Source: Bacteroidales bacterium (GTDB lineage Bacteria; Bacteroidota; Bacteroidia; Bacteroidales; UBA7960). From it: a stretch of 8,790 bases of DNA. Positions within the stretch are counted from its first letter, which is position 1; each line of letters begins with the position of its first letter. A program made the translations under genes and the position numbers. Under the pieces are notes generated by a model that saw only the letters and a program-made list of their open reading frames with translations, was not told where the DNA came from and made no database searches. The stretch covers positions 1 through 8,790 of the forward strand of contig DMJL01000055.1 of assembly GCA_003451785.1 (NCBI GenBank), written 5' to 3'. Below, one piece after another: positions 1 through 7,230 of this stretch.

Positions 1-96
1 GAAAAACAACCCAAAACCTTTGGATGCGTAACTTGAGAATTTTGCACAATGAGTTAGTCAAGGATAAATATTTGGATGATTGTGAAAGAGAATACA

Positions 97-789
97 ATGA
101 CAGAACTGAGAGATCGCATACTTTATGAAGACAATCATCTGATAGTAGTAAATAAAATGCCATCGGAGATTGTTCAAGGCGATAAAACCGGCGATATTCC
201 TTTGTCTGAAACCGTAAAGGATTATTTGGCACAGAAGTATCAGAAACATGGGAATGTGTTTTTGGGTGTAGCGCATCGTATTGATAGGCCAACCAGTGGT
301 GCAGTGGTGTTTGCTCGCACATCAAAGGCTTTGGCAAGGCTCAATGCCATGTTTGCTGCCAGGCAACTCACCAAAAAGTATTGGGTGGTAGCCAAATGGA
401 AGCATTCGGAAGCGAAAGGGCGATTGGAGCATTTTTTATTAAAAAATGAATCGAAGAACAAATCTTTCGTAGTTAGCGAAAATGTTTTTGGGGCAAAAAA
501 AGCTGAGCTTTTGTATAAAGTGATTGCAACTTCACAATCGTATGTGCTTCTTGAAGTGGAACTGCTCACAGGAAGACATCATCAAATACGAGCACAATTT
601 GCCGAATTGGGCTGCCCAATTAAAGGCGACCTGAAATACGGAGCCGATAGAAGCAATCCCGATGGAAGCATTCATCTGCATGCTCGGCAAATTGCTTTTG
701 CCCACCCAGTGGGCAATCATGCGATAGAGATTGTAGCTCCCGTGCCCGACGAATCCTTATGGATGTTCTTTGAAGGGAAGTTTAAGTAA
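97..789 (+). CDS. RluA-family RNA pseudouridine synthase
   Basis: Predicted to isomerise uridine to pseudouridine in rRNA or tRNA in the cytoplasm; the target base cannot be read from sequence. The family signature HRIDRPTSG contains the catalytic Asp (residue 63 counting from the ATG at 97). The second conserved block, LLTGRHHQIRAQFAELG, followed by GDLKYG, is at about residues 156-182. There is no S4 RNA-binding domain, and 230 residues is the size of a bare catalytic domain. An in-frame ATG at 76 would add seven residues. I prefer 97 because the conserved core (RILYEDNHLIVVNK) begins a few residues later and the bases before 97 are purine-rich. The early stretch EIVQGDKTGDIPLSE resembles the Bacteroidota branch of the family as I remember it. 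No partner gene is visible: the next gene is about 300 bases away. The family call is secure; the substrate is unknown. Confidence 0.93.
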   Translation: MTELRDRILYEDNHLIVVNKMPSEIVQGDKTGDIPLSETVKDYLAQKYQKHGNVFLGVAHRIDRPTSGAVVFARTSKALARLNAMFAARQLTKKYWVVAKWKHSEAKGRLEHFLLKNESKNKSFVVSENVFGAKKAELLYKVIATSQSYVLLEVELLTGRHHQIRAQFAELGCPIKGDLKYGADRSNPDGSIHLHARQIAFAHPVGNHAIEIVAPVPDESLWMFFEGKFK

Positions 790-831
790 GGCTTACAAAT
801 CATAAGGCTATAAAGTCGCGTTTCGCATTTA

Positions 832-863
832 AAATCAGGTACTTTTTTTTAAATGCCTGATTT
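832..863. repeat. Inverted repeat / hairpin after rluA-family gene
   Basis: AAATCAGGTA at 832-841 pairs with TGCCTGATTT at 854-863, giving ten pairs including one G-T wobble. The 12-base loop holds a run of eight T and then AAA. The T run lies in the loop and not after the stem, and neither flank is U-rich on its strand, so it is not a canonical intrinsic terminator. It lies 43 bases after the pseudouridine synthase stop and could be a transcript-end or RNA-stability element. Its inner end, GGTA...TGCC, matches that of the hairpin at 6451-6479. Confidence 0.55.
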
Positions 864-878
864 GGGTGTATGTTAAGG

Positions 879-909
879 AAAGTTTAATTCTTTCAGGACT
901 GTAAACTTT
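879..909. repeat. Short inverted repeat in intergenic leader
   Basis: AAAGTTTA at 879-886 pairs exactly with TAAACTTT at 902-909 across a 15-base loop. It is eight perfect but AT-rich pairs, so a folded RNA would be weak; a protein-binding dyad is equally possible. It lies about 190 bases before the start of the barrel protein gene. Confidence 0.4.
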
Positions 910-1096
910 AATGTTGGGTGTTGGTTTTGTTGTGGGTAGCTTTATCTGGGGGCTTTGGAGTGGATTATATTGTGTAGTCCTTTGTTTAAGGCAAAGAAAT
1001 GCACAGAAACCATTTGGGTAAGCCGCTAATAAGCAATATCCTTCTTTTTTCAGCAACGAAAATTTTTGTTCAACATAATTGATGAATGACTACATC

Positions 1097-3976
1097 ATGA
1101 AAAGAAACGGATTCTTCATTTTTCTGGTTTTGCTTTTTTTCCCAATGGTTTCATCGGGTCAATTTTTTATCTGGGGACAAGCCCCAGCCTCCATCCAGTG
1201 GAAGCAGATTAACACCCAAAACTTTCAGGTCATTTTTCCTGAAGGATTTGAAGAGCGAGCCGGGTATGTGGCAAATTTGTTAGAATTTGCCTATAAGTAC
1301 GGCACCAAAACCCTCGACCACCAACCGTCTAAAGTGTCGGTGATATTGCACAACCAGACGGTTACACCCAATGGATTTGTGTCGTGGGCACCACGAAGAA
1401 TGGAGATTTTTACCAATCCACCTCAAGACCTTGGGTTGGAGGATTGGCTCGAATTATTGGTAGTTCATGAGTTTCGACATGTTGTGCAGATTGATAAGCT
1501 CAATCAGGGTCTCACCCAATTGCTTACTATTCTATTTGGAGAGCAAATTACGGGTGTTGTTTTTGGGCTTTTTGTACCAATGTGGTTCGTTGAAGGTGAT
1601 GCCGTAGTTGTGGAGACCGGGCAGACCCGAGGTGGAAGAGGTCGCCTGCCTTCGTTTGAGCAAGGGCTTAGGGCGCAGATCCTTCAAAAGGGTAATTTCT
1701 CATTCGATAAAGCATTCTTCGGTTCTTACAAAGATTTTGTCCCCAGCTTCTATGCCTTAGGATATCAAATGGTTTCCCATGCCCGATCGAGGTTTGGTGC
1801 TAATGTCTTTGATAATGTGTTGGATAGAGTGGGAAGCAATCCCATAAGCATTCGACCATTTTCCAACAGGCTAAGACGCGAAACAGGCTTATCATCCGAC
1901 AGACTTTACCACGAAACATTCAGTGTGCTACATAGGAAATGGAGAGAGCAATATTTGATAGCAAACCCCACCCCATTTCTTGCTTTGAGCCGAGGGAATA
2001 AACATTATTCAAGATACTATTATCCGGCATTTTTGAACGATAGCACAATAGTAGCACTTAAAACATCTTTGGATGAAATTCCAAGAATAATAACCATGGA
2101 TTTGGCTGGCAATGAGCGTGTATTGTTCTTTCCAGGACTTATTAATGAGCGAAGCCTGTCGGTTGCATCAGGTAGAATAGTATGGAGCGAAATGCGTCCC
2201 GACCCACGATGGGCTCACCGTTCATGGTCGGAGATCATGGTTTTTGATTACGAAACAGGTAAACGCACACGCCTTACCAGAAACTCAAGATTCTTTGCAC
2301 CTGCAATTTCCACATCAGCAAAAATGATTGCTGCAATAGAGGTTACGGATCAATATCGTTTTGCACTTGTAATACTTAATGCAGAGAATGGGCAGGAACT
2401 TGCAAGGCATGCGCTGCCAAACAACGAATTTCTCATGACCCCTTCCTGGAGTTCCGATAACGAAACAATTGTACTGATTGCAAGCAACGAGCACGGTAAA
2501 AGAATTGTAACAGTGCATTTCAGGGAGGGGCATTGGCAAACAGTTTTCGATGGAGAAGGCACTGAGATTTCGAAACCGACATTTCTACCCAATGGCGATA
2601 TTGTTTTCACCGGAGCCTTCAGTGGAATAGATGGCATCTACAGAATAGATAAGGGTACAGGTAAAGTGTTTAAGATGGTTTCGCCGAGGTTTGCTGCTCG
2701 AAATGCCATTGCCGATGGGGACGGTAAAAACCTAATGTGGCAAGATTATTCATCTTCCGGCTATGCTTTGGTTGCAGCAAACCTGCACGAACTTTTGCCT
2801 GGAAAACCAATAAACGAAGTAGAGAATCATGGTGTAAACTTTTATAGGCAAGCTGCAGTTCAGGAAAGTTTTTTAGTTTCCGCAAGCACTGTACCACAAA
2901 TGGAGCATGAAGTTAGACCATTCAGACGGTTCCCGGCACTATTCAACCTGCATTCCTGGTCTCCAGTTTTTGTGGGTGTCGATGATATGTCAATAAGTCC
3001 CGGATTCGGTCTATACTTTCAGGATGTATTGAGCAATTCGTCATTGGTAATGGGCTATGATTTTGATTTGGCAGCCAATGAAGGGGTGTTTCTTGCAAAT
3101 TTCAATTATTATGGTTGGTATCCGGTGGTGGGATTATCGGCTACAACCAGCCTTCGCAGAGGATTTTTTATAGAGAATGAGCAGATAATACCTTTTGATT
3201 ATAATGAAAGTACTTTGCGTTTCGGTTTGAATCTGCCTTTAACCTTTAGTAGAAATCAATGGATGTTTGGCATCACCCCACTTGTGAGAGCAGCTTATAC
3301 CCAAATAGATCCTACTGGGGGAAGCCCCGATTTCTTTGTTGGAAATAATATGTTAGCCCTTCATTACCGTTTTTGGTCGTTTTCTCAAAGGCGTACGGTT
3401 GAAATGGCTGTGAGGCCGCTTTGGGGGCATGTTTTTGATTTGCAATACCGCCACTCCCCATTTGGAGGAGCAGACATGGGAAGCGTTGCATCTGCCCGAC
3501 TGGTGGGATTTATGCCCGGGGCACTTCCCATGCACGGAATTCGACTATCGGCTGCTTGGCAACAACATAGCACAGGAACCAGAGTGCCCAATACCATTAA
3601 TATCAGGTTTCCTAACCAAATAGCTTACCCGAGAGGTGTTTTCAATAGGTTTGATGACAATCTTGCTACGCTCACCGCAGACTACGCAATGCCCCTTTGG
3701 ATGCCCGATTTTAGTATTCCACAACTATTGTACCTGAAACGCATCAATGGCAATGTGTTCTTTGATAAGGCTTTTGCTTGGTCCCATAATATTCATCCCA
3801 ATAATAATCCAACAGATCCAATCAGAGACTCGTTCTATACTAAGGGAATTGAAATATCGGCCAATATGCATTTGCTGCGAATGTTCAGTCCCATAGAACT
3901 TGGAGTAAGAATGGTGTATGTGAAGGGCGACCCTAACCCCAATTTTGAGTTTTTCTGGGGTGTAAATTTTTATTAG
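1097..3976 (+). CDS. Secreted protease-like/propeller/beta-barrel protein
   Basis: Predicted outer-membrane protein of unknown function, 959 residues from the ATG at 1097. That start gives a clean signal peptide: MKRNG, a hydrophobic core, and likely cleavage after VSSG, before QFF. An ATG at 1082 or TTG at 1079 would only add a short polar lead. Domains in order: a gluzincin (peptidase MA-like) region with HEFRH at 124-128 and a later WFVEGD with Glu166 as probable third zinc ligand; a region of TolB/PD40-like blades at about 300-560 (for example MVFDYETGKRTRLT, SWSSDNETIVLIAS, GIDGIYRID); then alternating aromatic strands from about 620 to a terminal Tyr, as in outer-membrane barrels. The His and Glu residues needed for zinc and catalysis are present, so activity is possible but unproven. 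It stands alone, convergent with the epimerase gene. Such proteins are often labelled only 'TolB-like' or 'biopolymer transporter'; the barrel is inferred from pattern alone. Confidence 0.85.
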   Translation: MKRNGFFIFLVLLFFPMVSSGQFFIWGQAPASIQWKQINTQNFQVIFPEGFEERAGYVANLLEFAYKYGTKTLDHQPSKVSVILHNQTVTPNGFVSWAPRRMEIFTNPPQDLGLEDWLELLVVHEFRHVVQIDKLNQGLTQLLTILFGEQITGVVFGLFVPMWFVEGDAVVVETGQTRGGRGRLPSFEQGLRAQILQKGNFSFDKAFFGSYKDFVPSFYALGYQMVSHARSRFGANVFDNVLDRVGSNPISIRPFSNRLRRETGLSSDRLYHETFSVLHRKWREQYLIANPTPFLALSRGNKHYSRYYYPAFLNDSTIVALKTSLDEIPRIITMDLAGNERVLFFPGLINERSLSVASGRIVWSEMRPDPRWAHRSWSEIMVFDYETGKRTRLTRNSRFFAPAISTSAKMIAAIEVTDQYRFALVILNAENGQELARHALPNNEFLMTPSWSSDNETIVLIASNEHGKRIVTVHFREGHWQTVFDGEGTEISKPTFLPNGDIVFTGAFSGIDGIYRIDKGTGKVFKMVSPRFAARNAIADGDGKNLMWQDYSSSGYALVAANLHELLPGKPINEVENHGVNFYRQAAVQESFLVSASTVPQMEHEVRPFRRFPALFNLHSWSPVFVGVDDMSISPGFGLYFQDVLSNSSLVMGYDFDLAANEGVFLANFNYYGWYPVVGLSATTSLRRGFFIENEQIIPFDYNESTLRFGLNLPLTFSRNQWMFGITPLVRAAYTQIDPTGGSPDFFVGNNMLALHYRFWSFSQRRTVEMAVRPLWGHVFDLQYRHSPFGGADMGSVASARLVGFMPGALPMHGIRLSAAWQQHSTGTRVPNTINIRFPNQIAYPRGVFNRFDDNLATLTADYAMPLWMPDFSIPQLLYLKRINGNVFFDKAFAWSHNIHPNNNPTDPIRDSFYTKGIEISANMHLLRMFSPIELGVRMVYVKGDPNPNFEFFWGVNFY

Positions 3977-4133
3977 GGTGATACAAATCTCTTGCTAATT
4001 AAATTGAAAAATATTGGATTAGCCAAATGGGAATTTTTGAGAAACTTGGCATTATATGGTGCTAAAAACAAGGAAACAGCTGTTGGCTGATAATGAATCA
4101 GAAAATTCCGGTTTTGATTTTCAATTTTAGGAG

Positions 4134-4679
4134 TTATTCAAATGGCGTTTGGAATTGGCTGAAAGGTGGAGCTGTCCGATCTTTTTCCGAAAGTATCGGA
4201 TTGCTTATTTCCCAATCAATGGCCAAAATCGGGTCGTTGTACCTTATGCTGCGGTCGCACTCGCGGTTGTAAACTTGTGTGCATTTATACACAAAAATGG
4301 TTTGGTCGTCCAACGAAACAAATCCATGTGCAAACCCGGGCGGGATATAGAGCATCTTTTTGTTGGTTTGGCTCAGCTCTATTTTATAATGTTGGCCATA
4401 AGTTTCTTGGTTTTTCCTAAGGTCAACCACTACATCCAATACTGCACCTGCAATTACCCTCACCAATTTGCCTTGCTCAAATGGGGGAGTTTGAAAATGC
4501 AACCCTCGAAGCACTCCTTTTTTGGATAGGGATTCATTGTCTTGTGCAAAATTTATAGGTAGTCCCCATGGGCTTGCTGCGACTTGGTTCCAAGATTCAA
4601 AAAAATAGCCCCTATCGTCTGTAAAAACAGTAGGGGTTATGATTAGTAATCCTTCGAAGGGGGTTTTTTCAACTTTCAT
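4134..4679 (-). CDS. rfbC: dTDP-4-dehydrorhamnose 3,5-epimerase
   Basis: Epimerises dTDP-4-dehydro-6-deoxy-D-glucose at C3 and C5 to dTDP-4-dehydro-L-rhamnose, the third step of dTDP-rhamnose synthesis, in the cytosol. At 181 residues it has the usual length of this cupin family. Visible signatures: DDRGYFFESW (21-30), GVLRGLHFQ with the presumed base His61, QGKLVRV with Lys71, YIPPGFAHGF (111-120), YKCT with the presumed acid Tyr131, and SEKDR with Asp167, partner of the His. The ATG at 4679 starts the protein at the expected place before the cupin core. It is convergent with the barrel gene. A promoter-like -7 element lies 60 bases upstream, suggesting separate transcription from lpdA. None of the companion genes rfbA, rfbB or rfbD is in the window, so whether the pathway is complete cannot be judged here. 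A related epimerase acting on another dTDP-sugar is a small possibility. Confidence 0.95.
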   Translation of the reverse strand: MKVEKTPFEGLLIITPTVFTDDRGYFFESWNQVAASPWGLPINFAQDNESLSKKGVLRGLHFQTPPFEQGKLVRVIAGAVLDVVVDLRKNQETYGQHYKIELSQTNKKMLYIPPGFAHGFVSLDDQTIFVYKCTQVYNRECDRSIRYNDPILAIDWEISNPILSEKDRTAPPFSQFQTPFE

Positions 4680-4738
4680 AATGCTTTTTGTGACTTTCTT
4701 TAATTAATTGCTAACGCAAGATTTGTTTTAAAAATTTG

Positions 4739-4746
4739 CAAACTTA
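4739..4746 (-). promoter_or_regulatory. Bacteroidota -7 promoter element for rfbC
   Basis: On the minus strand this reads TAAGTTTG followed by C, a full match to the Bacteroidota consensus TAnnTTTG with the commonly seen extra C. It lies 60 bases upstream of the rfbC ATG, implying a leader of roughly 50 bases. No clear -33 TTTG is present at normal spacing, so this is a partial promoter call. Confidence 0.5.
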
Positions 4747-4950
4747 TTCATGTTTTTGATGATCATGCTAAACGAGCATATTAAAAATTACAGCATTACA
4801 CATTAATTCTTAAAGCCTTTTTTAATAATACTCAAAACTTGCATCCTGCTGCAACATTACCTGCCAAGTGAACGAAGTGCAGTCTTTGATTCCGATAGGC
4901 ATTCATAAATAATCAAATCTTTGCTCATTTTGCCTGGCTTACTCCGTGCA

Positions 4951-4978
4951 ATACAAACCAAAGCAATTTTCCATTGCT
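4951..4978 (-). terminator. Possible weak terminator after lpdA
   Basis: On the minus strand AGCAAT pairs with ATTGCT around a five-base loop (stem 4962-4967 with 4973-4978) and is followed by TTGGTTTGTAT. It lies about 45 bases past the lpdA stop. The stem is short, with only two G-C pairs, and the T tract is interrupted, so this is a candidate only. Confidence 0.25.
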
Positions 4979-5020
4979 GCTATCGGGAGAAGTACTATTG
5001 AGACAGATAAAAATAAATGA

Positions 5021-6415
5021 CTACAAATGAATAACTTCACCGTAAGCAGCGGCAGTAGCTTCCATAATTGCCTCCGACATGGTTGGGTGCGGATGTACGG
5101 CTTTTATGATTTCGTGGGCTGTAGTTTCGAGCTTGCGGGCTACAACTACCTCGGCAATCATTTCCGTAACATTTGCTCCAATAAGGTGAGCACCTAAAAA
5201 CTCTCCATATTTGGCATCGAAAATAACCTTCACAAATCCTTCTTTGGCACCGGCAGCACTTGCCTTGCCCGAAGCACTAAACGGAAACTTACCAACTTTC
5301 ACATCAAATCCGGCTTCCTTGGCTTTTGCTTCAGTATAACCCACAGATGCTATCTCTGGGAAACTGTAGGTGCAACCAGGTATGTTGTTGTAGTCCATAG
5401 GCTCTGGGTTGAGTCCTGCAATTTTCTCTACACAAATAATTCCCTCAGCCGAAGCAACATGGGCTAAAGCTGGTCCCGGTACCACATCGCCAATGGCATA
5501 ATAGCCGGCTACATTGGTGCGATAAAAATCATCTACCACTATTTTGCCTTTTGCAGTTTGAATGCCGGTTTCTTCCAAGCCTATCCCTTCAATGTTTGCT
5601 GCAATGCCCACAGCCGAAAGCACAGCATCAGCTTCGATAGTTTCTTCACCTTTCTTGGTGCGAACCACTACCTTGCATTTGCTTCCTGTGGTATCTACCG
5701 ATAGCACCTCGCTGGAAACCATAACTTTCATTCCGGCCTTCTTAAAGCTGCGTTCCAATTGTTTTGAAACTTCCTCGTCTTCAAGTGGCACAATATTGGG
5801 CAAGTATTCAATCAGGGTTACTTGTGAGCCTATCGTATTGTAGAAGTAGGCAAATTCGGTACCAATAGCACCTGAGCCAACCACCACAAGCGATTCAGGA
5901 AGTTGCTCGAGAACCATAGCGTTGCGGTATCCAATTATTTTTTTTCCGTCAATGGGCAATTGATCTAATACCCGACTACGGGCACCGGTTGCAATTATTA
6001 TGTGGTTGGCACCATAAAGCACCTTTGCGCCATCGCTGCCCGACACTTCTACCGTTTTGCCAGGCATGGCTTTTCCAAAGCCTGTAATAACATCAACCTT
6101 GTTCTTTTTTAATAAAAACTGTATGCCCTTGCTCATCCCTTCGGCCACGCCTCGGCTTCTTTTTACCATAGCCGAAAGGTTGGGTTGGGTGGTTCCTGAA
6201 ATACTGATGCCATACTCTTCGGCATGGTTTATATAATCAAACACTTGAGCACTTTTGAGCAATGCTTTGGTGGGTATGCAGCCCCAATTGAGACAAACAC
6301 CTCCAAGCTCTGCTTTTTCAACCACTGCGGTCTTCATGCCTAATTGCGCCGCTCTAATTGCAGCTACATATCCGCCGGGGCCGCTTCCTATTACAATTAC
6401 ATCGTATTGTGTCAT
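5021..6415 (-). CDS. lpdA: Dihydrolipoyl dehydrogenase (E3)
   Basis: Cytosolic FAD flavoenzyme that reoxidises the dihydrolipoyl arm of 2-oxoacid dehydrogenase complexes or the glycine cleavage system, passing electrons to NAD+. The 464-residue length is standard, with no N-terminal lipoyl domain. Features in order: FAD-binding GSGPGG at 10-15; redox-active disulfide in GGVCLNWGCIPTK with Cys41 and Cys46; NAD-binding GSGAIGTE at 180-187; second FAD contact YYAIGD at 305-310; and the C-terminal HPHPTMSE with catalytic His443 and Glu448. All key residues are intact, which separates it from mercuric or glutathione reductases. The ATG at 6415 puts the FAD motif at the normal distance. It follows the GGGP synthase gene by 60 bases on the same strand and may be read from that unit. 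No E1 or E2 gene is nearby, so the complex it serves is unknown. Confidence 0.97.
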   Translation of the reverse strand: MTQYDVIVIGSGPGGYVAAIRAAQLGMKTAVVEKAELGGVCLNWGCIPTKALLKSAQVFDYINHAEEYGISISGTTQPNLSAMVKRSRGVAEGMSKGIQFLLKKNKVDVITGFGKAMPGKTVEVSGSDGAKVLYGANHIIIATGARSRVLDQLPIDGKKIIGYRNAMVLEQLPESLVVVGSGAIGTEFAYFYNTIGSQVTLIEYLPNIVPLEDEEVSKQLERSFKKAGMKVMVSSEVLSVDTTGSKCKVVVRTKKGEETIEADAVLSAVGIAANIEGIGLEETGIQTAKGKIVVDDFYRTNVAGYYAIGDVVPGPALAHVASAEGIICVEKIAGLNPEPMDYNNIPGCTYSFPEIASVGYTEAKAKEAGFDVKVGKFPFSASGKASAAGAKEGFVKVIFDAKYGEFLGAHLIGANVTEMIAEVVVARKLETTAHEIIKAVHPHPTMSEAIMEATAAAYGEVIHL

Positions 6416-6450
6416 GTTTTCTTATTTTTAACTTTTATATAACGATTTGC

Positions 6451-6479
6451 CTAATAGGTAGTATTTGCGTGCCTATTAG
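6451..6479. repeat. Hairpin spanning the pcrB-family stop codon
   Basis: CTAATAGGTA at 6451-6460 pairs with TGCCTATTAG at 6470-6479, ten pairs with one G-T wobble, around a nine-base loop. The right arm includes the stop codon of the GGGP synthase gene. No T tract follows on the minus strand, so it is unlikely to be a simple terminator. It lies in the 60-base gap before lpdA and could pause polymerase, protect a transcript end or affect lpdA translation. Confidence 0.55.
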
Positions 6480-7216
6480 TTAAACTTAGTTTTTTCCAGC
6501 CCTATTTGAAGGATGAGGTTAGGATTTTTTTCCAATGCATTGCCTACTACCAAAAGGTCGGCTCCGGCTCGCCAAACCGTTGCTGCCATTTCAGCGGTTT
6601 TTATGCCGCCTCCCACAATCAACGGTATGGAAATGTTTTCTTTCACTTGGGTAATCATGGAGTGAGTTACGGGGGTATGCGCCCCGCTGCCGGCCTCAAG
6701 AAACATGAGTTTCAGCCCAAGCATCTGTCCTGCCAGAGCCGTAGCCACTGCTATTTCATCTTTATCGGCAGGTATGGGAAGGGTATTACTTACATATTGC
6801 ACAGAGGTGATTTTTCCACTCTCAACCAGCATATAACCTGTGGGAATTACCTCAAGTCCGCTTTCGCGCAATGCAAATGACGAAACAACATGGTTTCCGA
6901 TTAGCATATCGGGATTTCGACCCGAAATCAGGGAAAGCAAAAGAATGCTATCCGCCTGTTTGCAGATTTGAAATACACTACCGGGAAATAAAACTATAGG
7001 AATTGGCGAAATTTCTTTCAAAAATTCAGTGCATTTTTCCAGATTCCCTGTTGTAATGAGACTACCGCCTACAAATATGTAGTCAACCTGTGCCTCGGAT
7101 GCCATCTGTGCAAGATGTCTTAAATTGTCCGTATTGCATTTGTCAGGATCAATCAACACTGCAAGTTGTTTGCGCCTTTCCGCAGCGTTTTTTTCTATTT
7201 TATGTAAAATTTCCAC
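6476..7216 (-). CDS. Geranylgeranylglyceryl phosphate synthase family (PcrB-like)
   Basis: Predicted to form the ether bond between sn-glycerol-1-phosphate and a polyprenyl diphosphate, the first committed step of archaeal-type lipids. Bacteroidota carry a group II form of this TIM-barrel family, for which geranylgeranyl diphosphate has been reported as substrate; prenyl length here is inferred. At 246 residues the size fits. Visible blocks: LIDPDK (21-26), FVGGSLIT (48-55), FPGS (77-80), SGRNPD (98-103), PTGYML (125-130), LEAGSGA with Glu174, VGGGIK (201-206) and VGNALEKNP (224-232); the glycine-rich ones fit phosphate binding. Translation starts at GTG (7214-7216): an in-frame TAG at 7223-7225 rules out a longer form, and the next residues fit the family. 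The phosphopantetheinyl transferase gene ends 14 bases upstream, so the two are likely co-transcribed. The cellular role of the product in bacteria is not settled. Confidence 0.92.
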   Translation of the reverse strand: MEILHKIEKNAAERRKQLAVLIDPDKCNTDNLRHLAQMASEAQVDYIFVGGSLITTGNLEKCTEFLKEISPIPIVLFPGSVFQICKQADSILLLSLISGRNPDMLIGNHVVSSFALRESGLEVIPTGYMLVESGKITSVQYVSNTLPIPADKDEIAVATALAGQMLGLKLMFLEAGSGAHTPVTHSMITQVKENISIPLIVGGGIKTAEMAATVWRAGADLLVVGNALEKNPNLILQIGLEKTKFN

Positions 7217-7230
7217 GATAAACTATGCTT

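Larger units (their letters stand above)
790..1096. other. Gene-free leader before the barrel protein
   Basis: I find no supportable gene here. The + strand from about 862 to 965 is strikingly poor in C and rich in G and T, with GGG runs at 864-866, 916-918 and 934-936 and a run of five G at 948-952. Two inverted repeats lie at 832-863 and 879-909 and are listed separately. No full TAnnTTTG match is present; the closest is TAGCTTTA at 937-944, one base off and without a well-spaced -33 TTTG, so I do not call a promoter. A minus-strand open frame (835-1056) starts at TTG, is low in complexity and resembles no family I know. Confidence 0.6.
4680..5020. other. 341-base gene-free region, rfbC to lpdA
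   Basis: The stretch is AT-rich and full of stops in all frames. It holds the rfbC -7 element (4739-4746), a five-pair hairpin at 4765-4779 (ATGCT/AGCAT), a less AT-rich patch at about 4836-4902 with a TTGCA/TGCAA dyad, and a possible weak terminator for lpdA at 4951-4978. The longest notable frame is a 26-codon minus-strand ORF (4822-4902), which I do not call as a gene. No RNA gene is recognisable. Confidence 0.6.

Noticed and set aside
37..45. Promoter for the pseudouridine synthase gene
   Set aside because: GAATTTTGC is one base off TAnnTTTGC, and AATATTTG at 67-74 is also one base off. With two weak candidates and no -33 box, neither can be chosen.
3..128. Possible C-terminal tail of an upstream + strand gene
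   Set aside because: One frame is open from the window edge to 128 but would overlap the pseudouridine synthase by about 30 bases. Another ends at 29-31 after nine codons. Neither tail matches a family I recognise.
835..1056. Minus-strand open frame of 73 codons
   Set aside because: It starts at TTG, runs across two inverted repeats in a compositionally skewed spacer, and has no recognisable motif or start context.
4096..4128. Terminator between the convergent barrel and rfbC genes
   Set aside because: AATCA-AAAA/TTTTGATT pairs only with a bulged G and is nearly all A-T. An alternative six-pair fold competes with it, so neither is stable enough to call.
4149..4529. Plus-strand ORFs opposite rfbC
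   Set aside because: They are antisense shadows of a clearly coding epimerase gene and show no family features.
4822..4902. 26-codon minus-strand ORF as a small protein gene
   Set aside because: It has no promoter or ribosome-site support and no hydrophobic or other small-protein signature. An in-frame stop directly precedes its ATG. It is kept only as part of a possible repeat.
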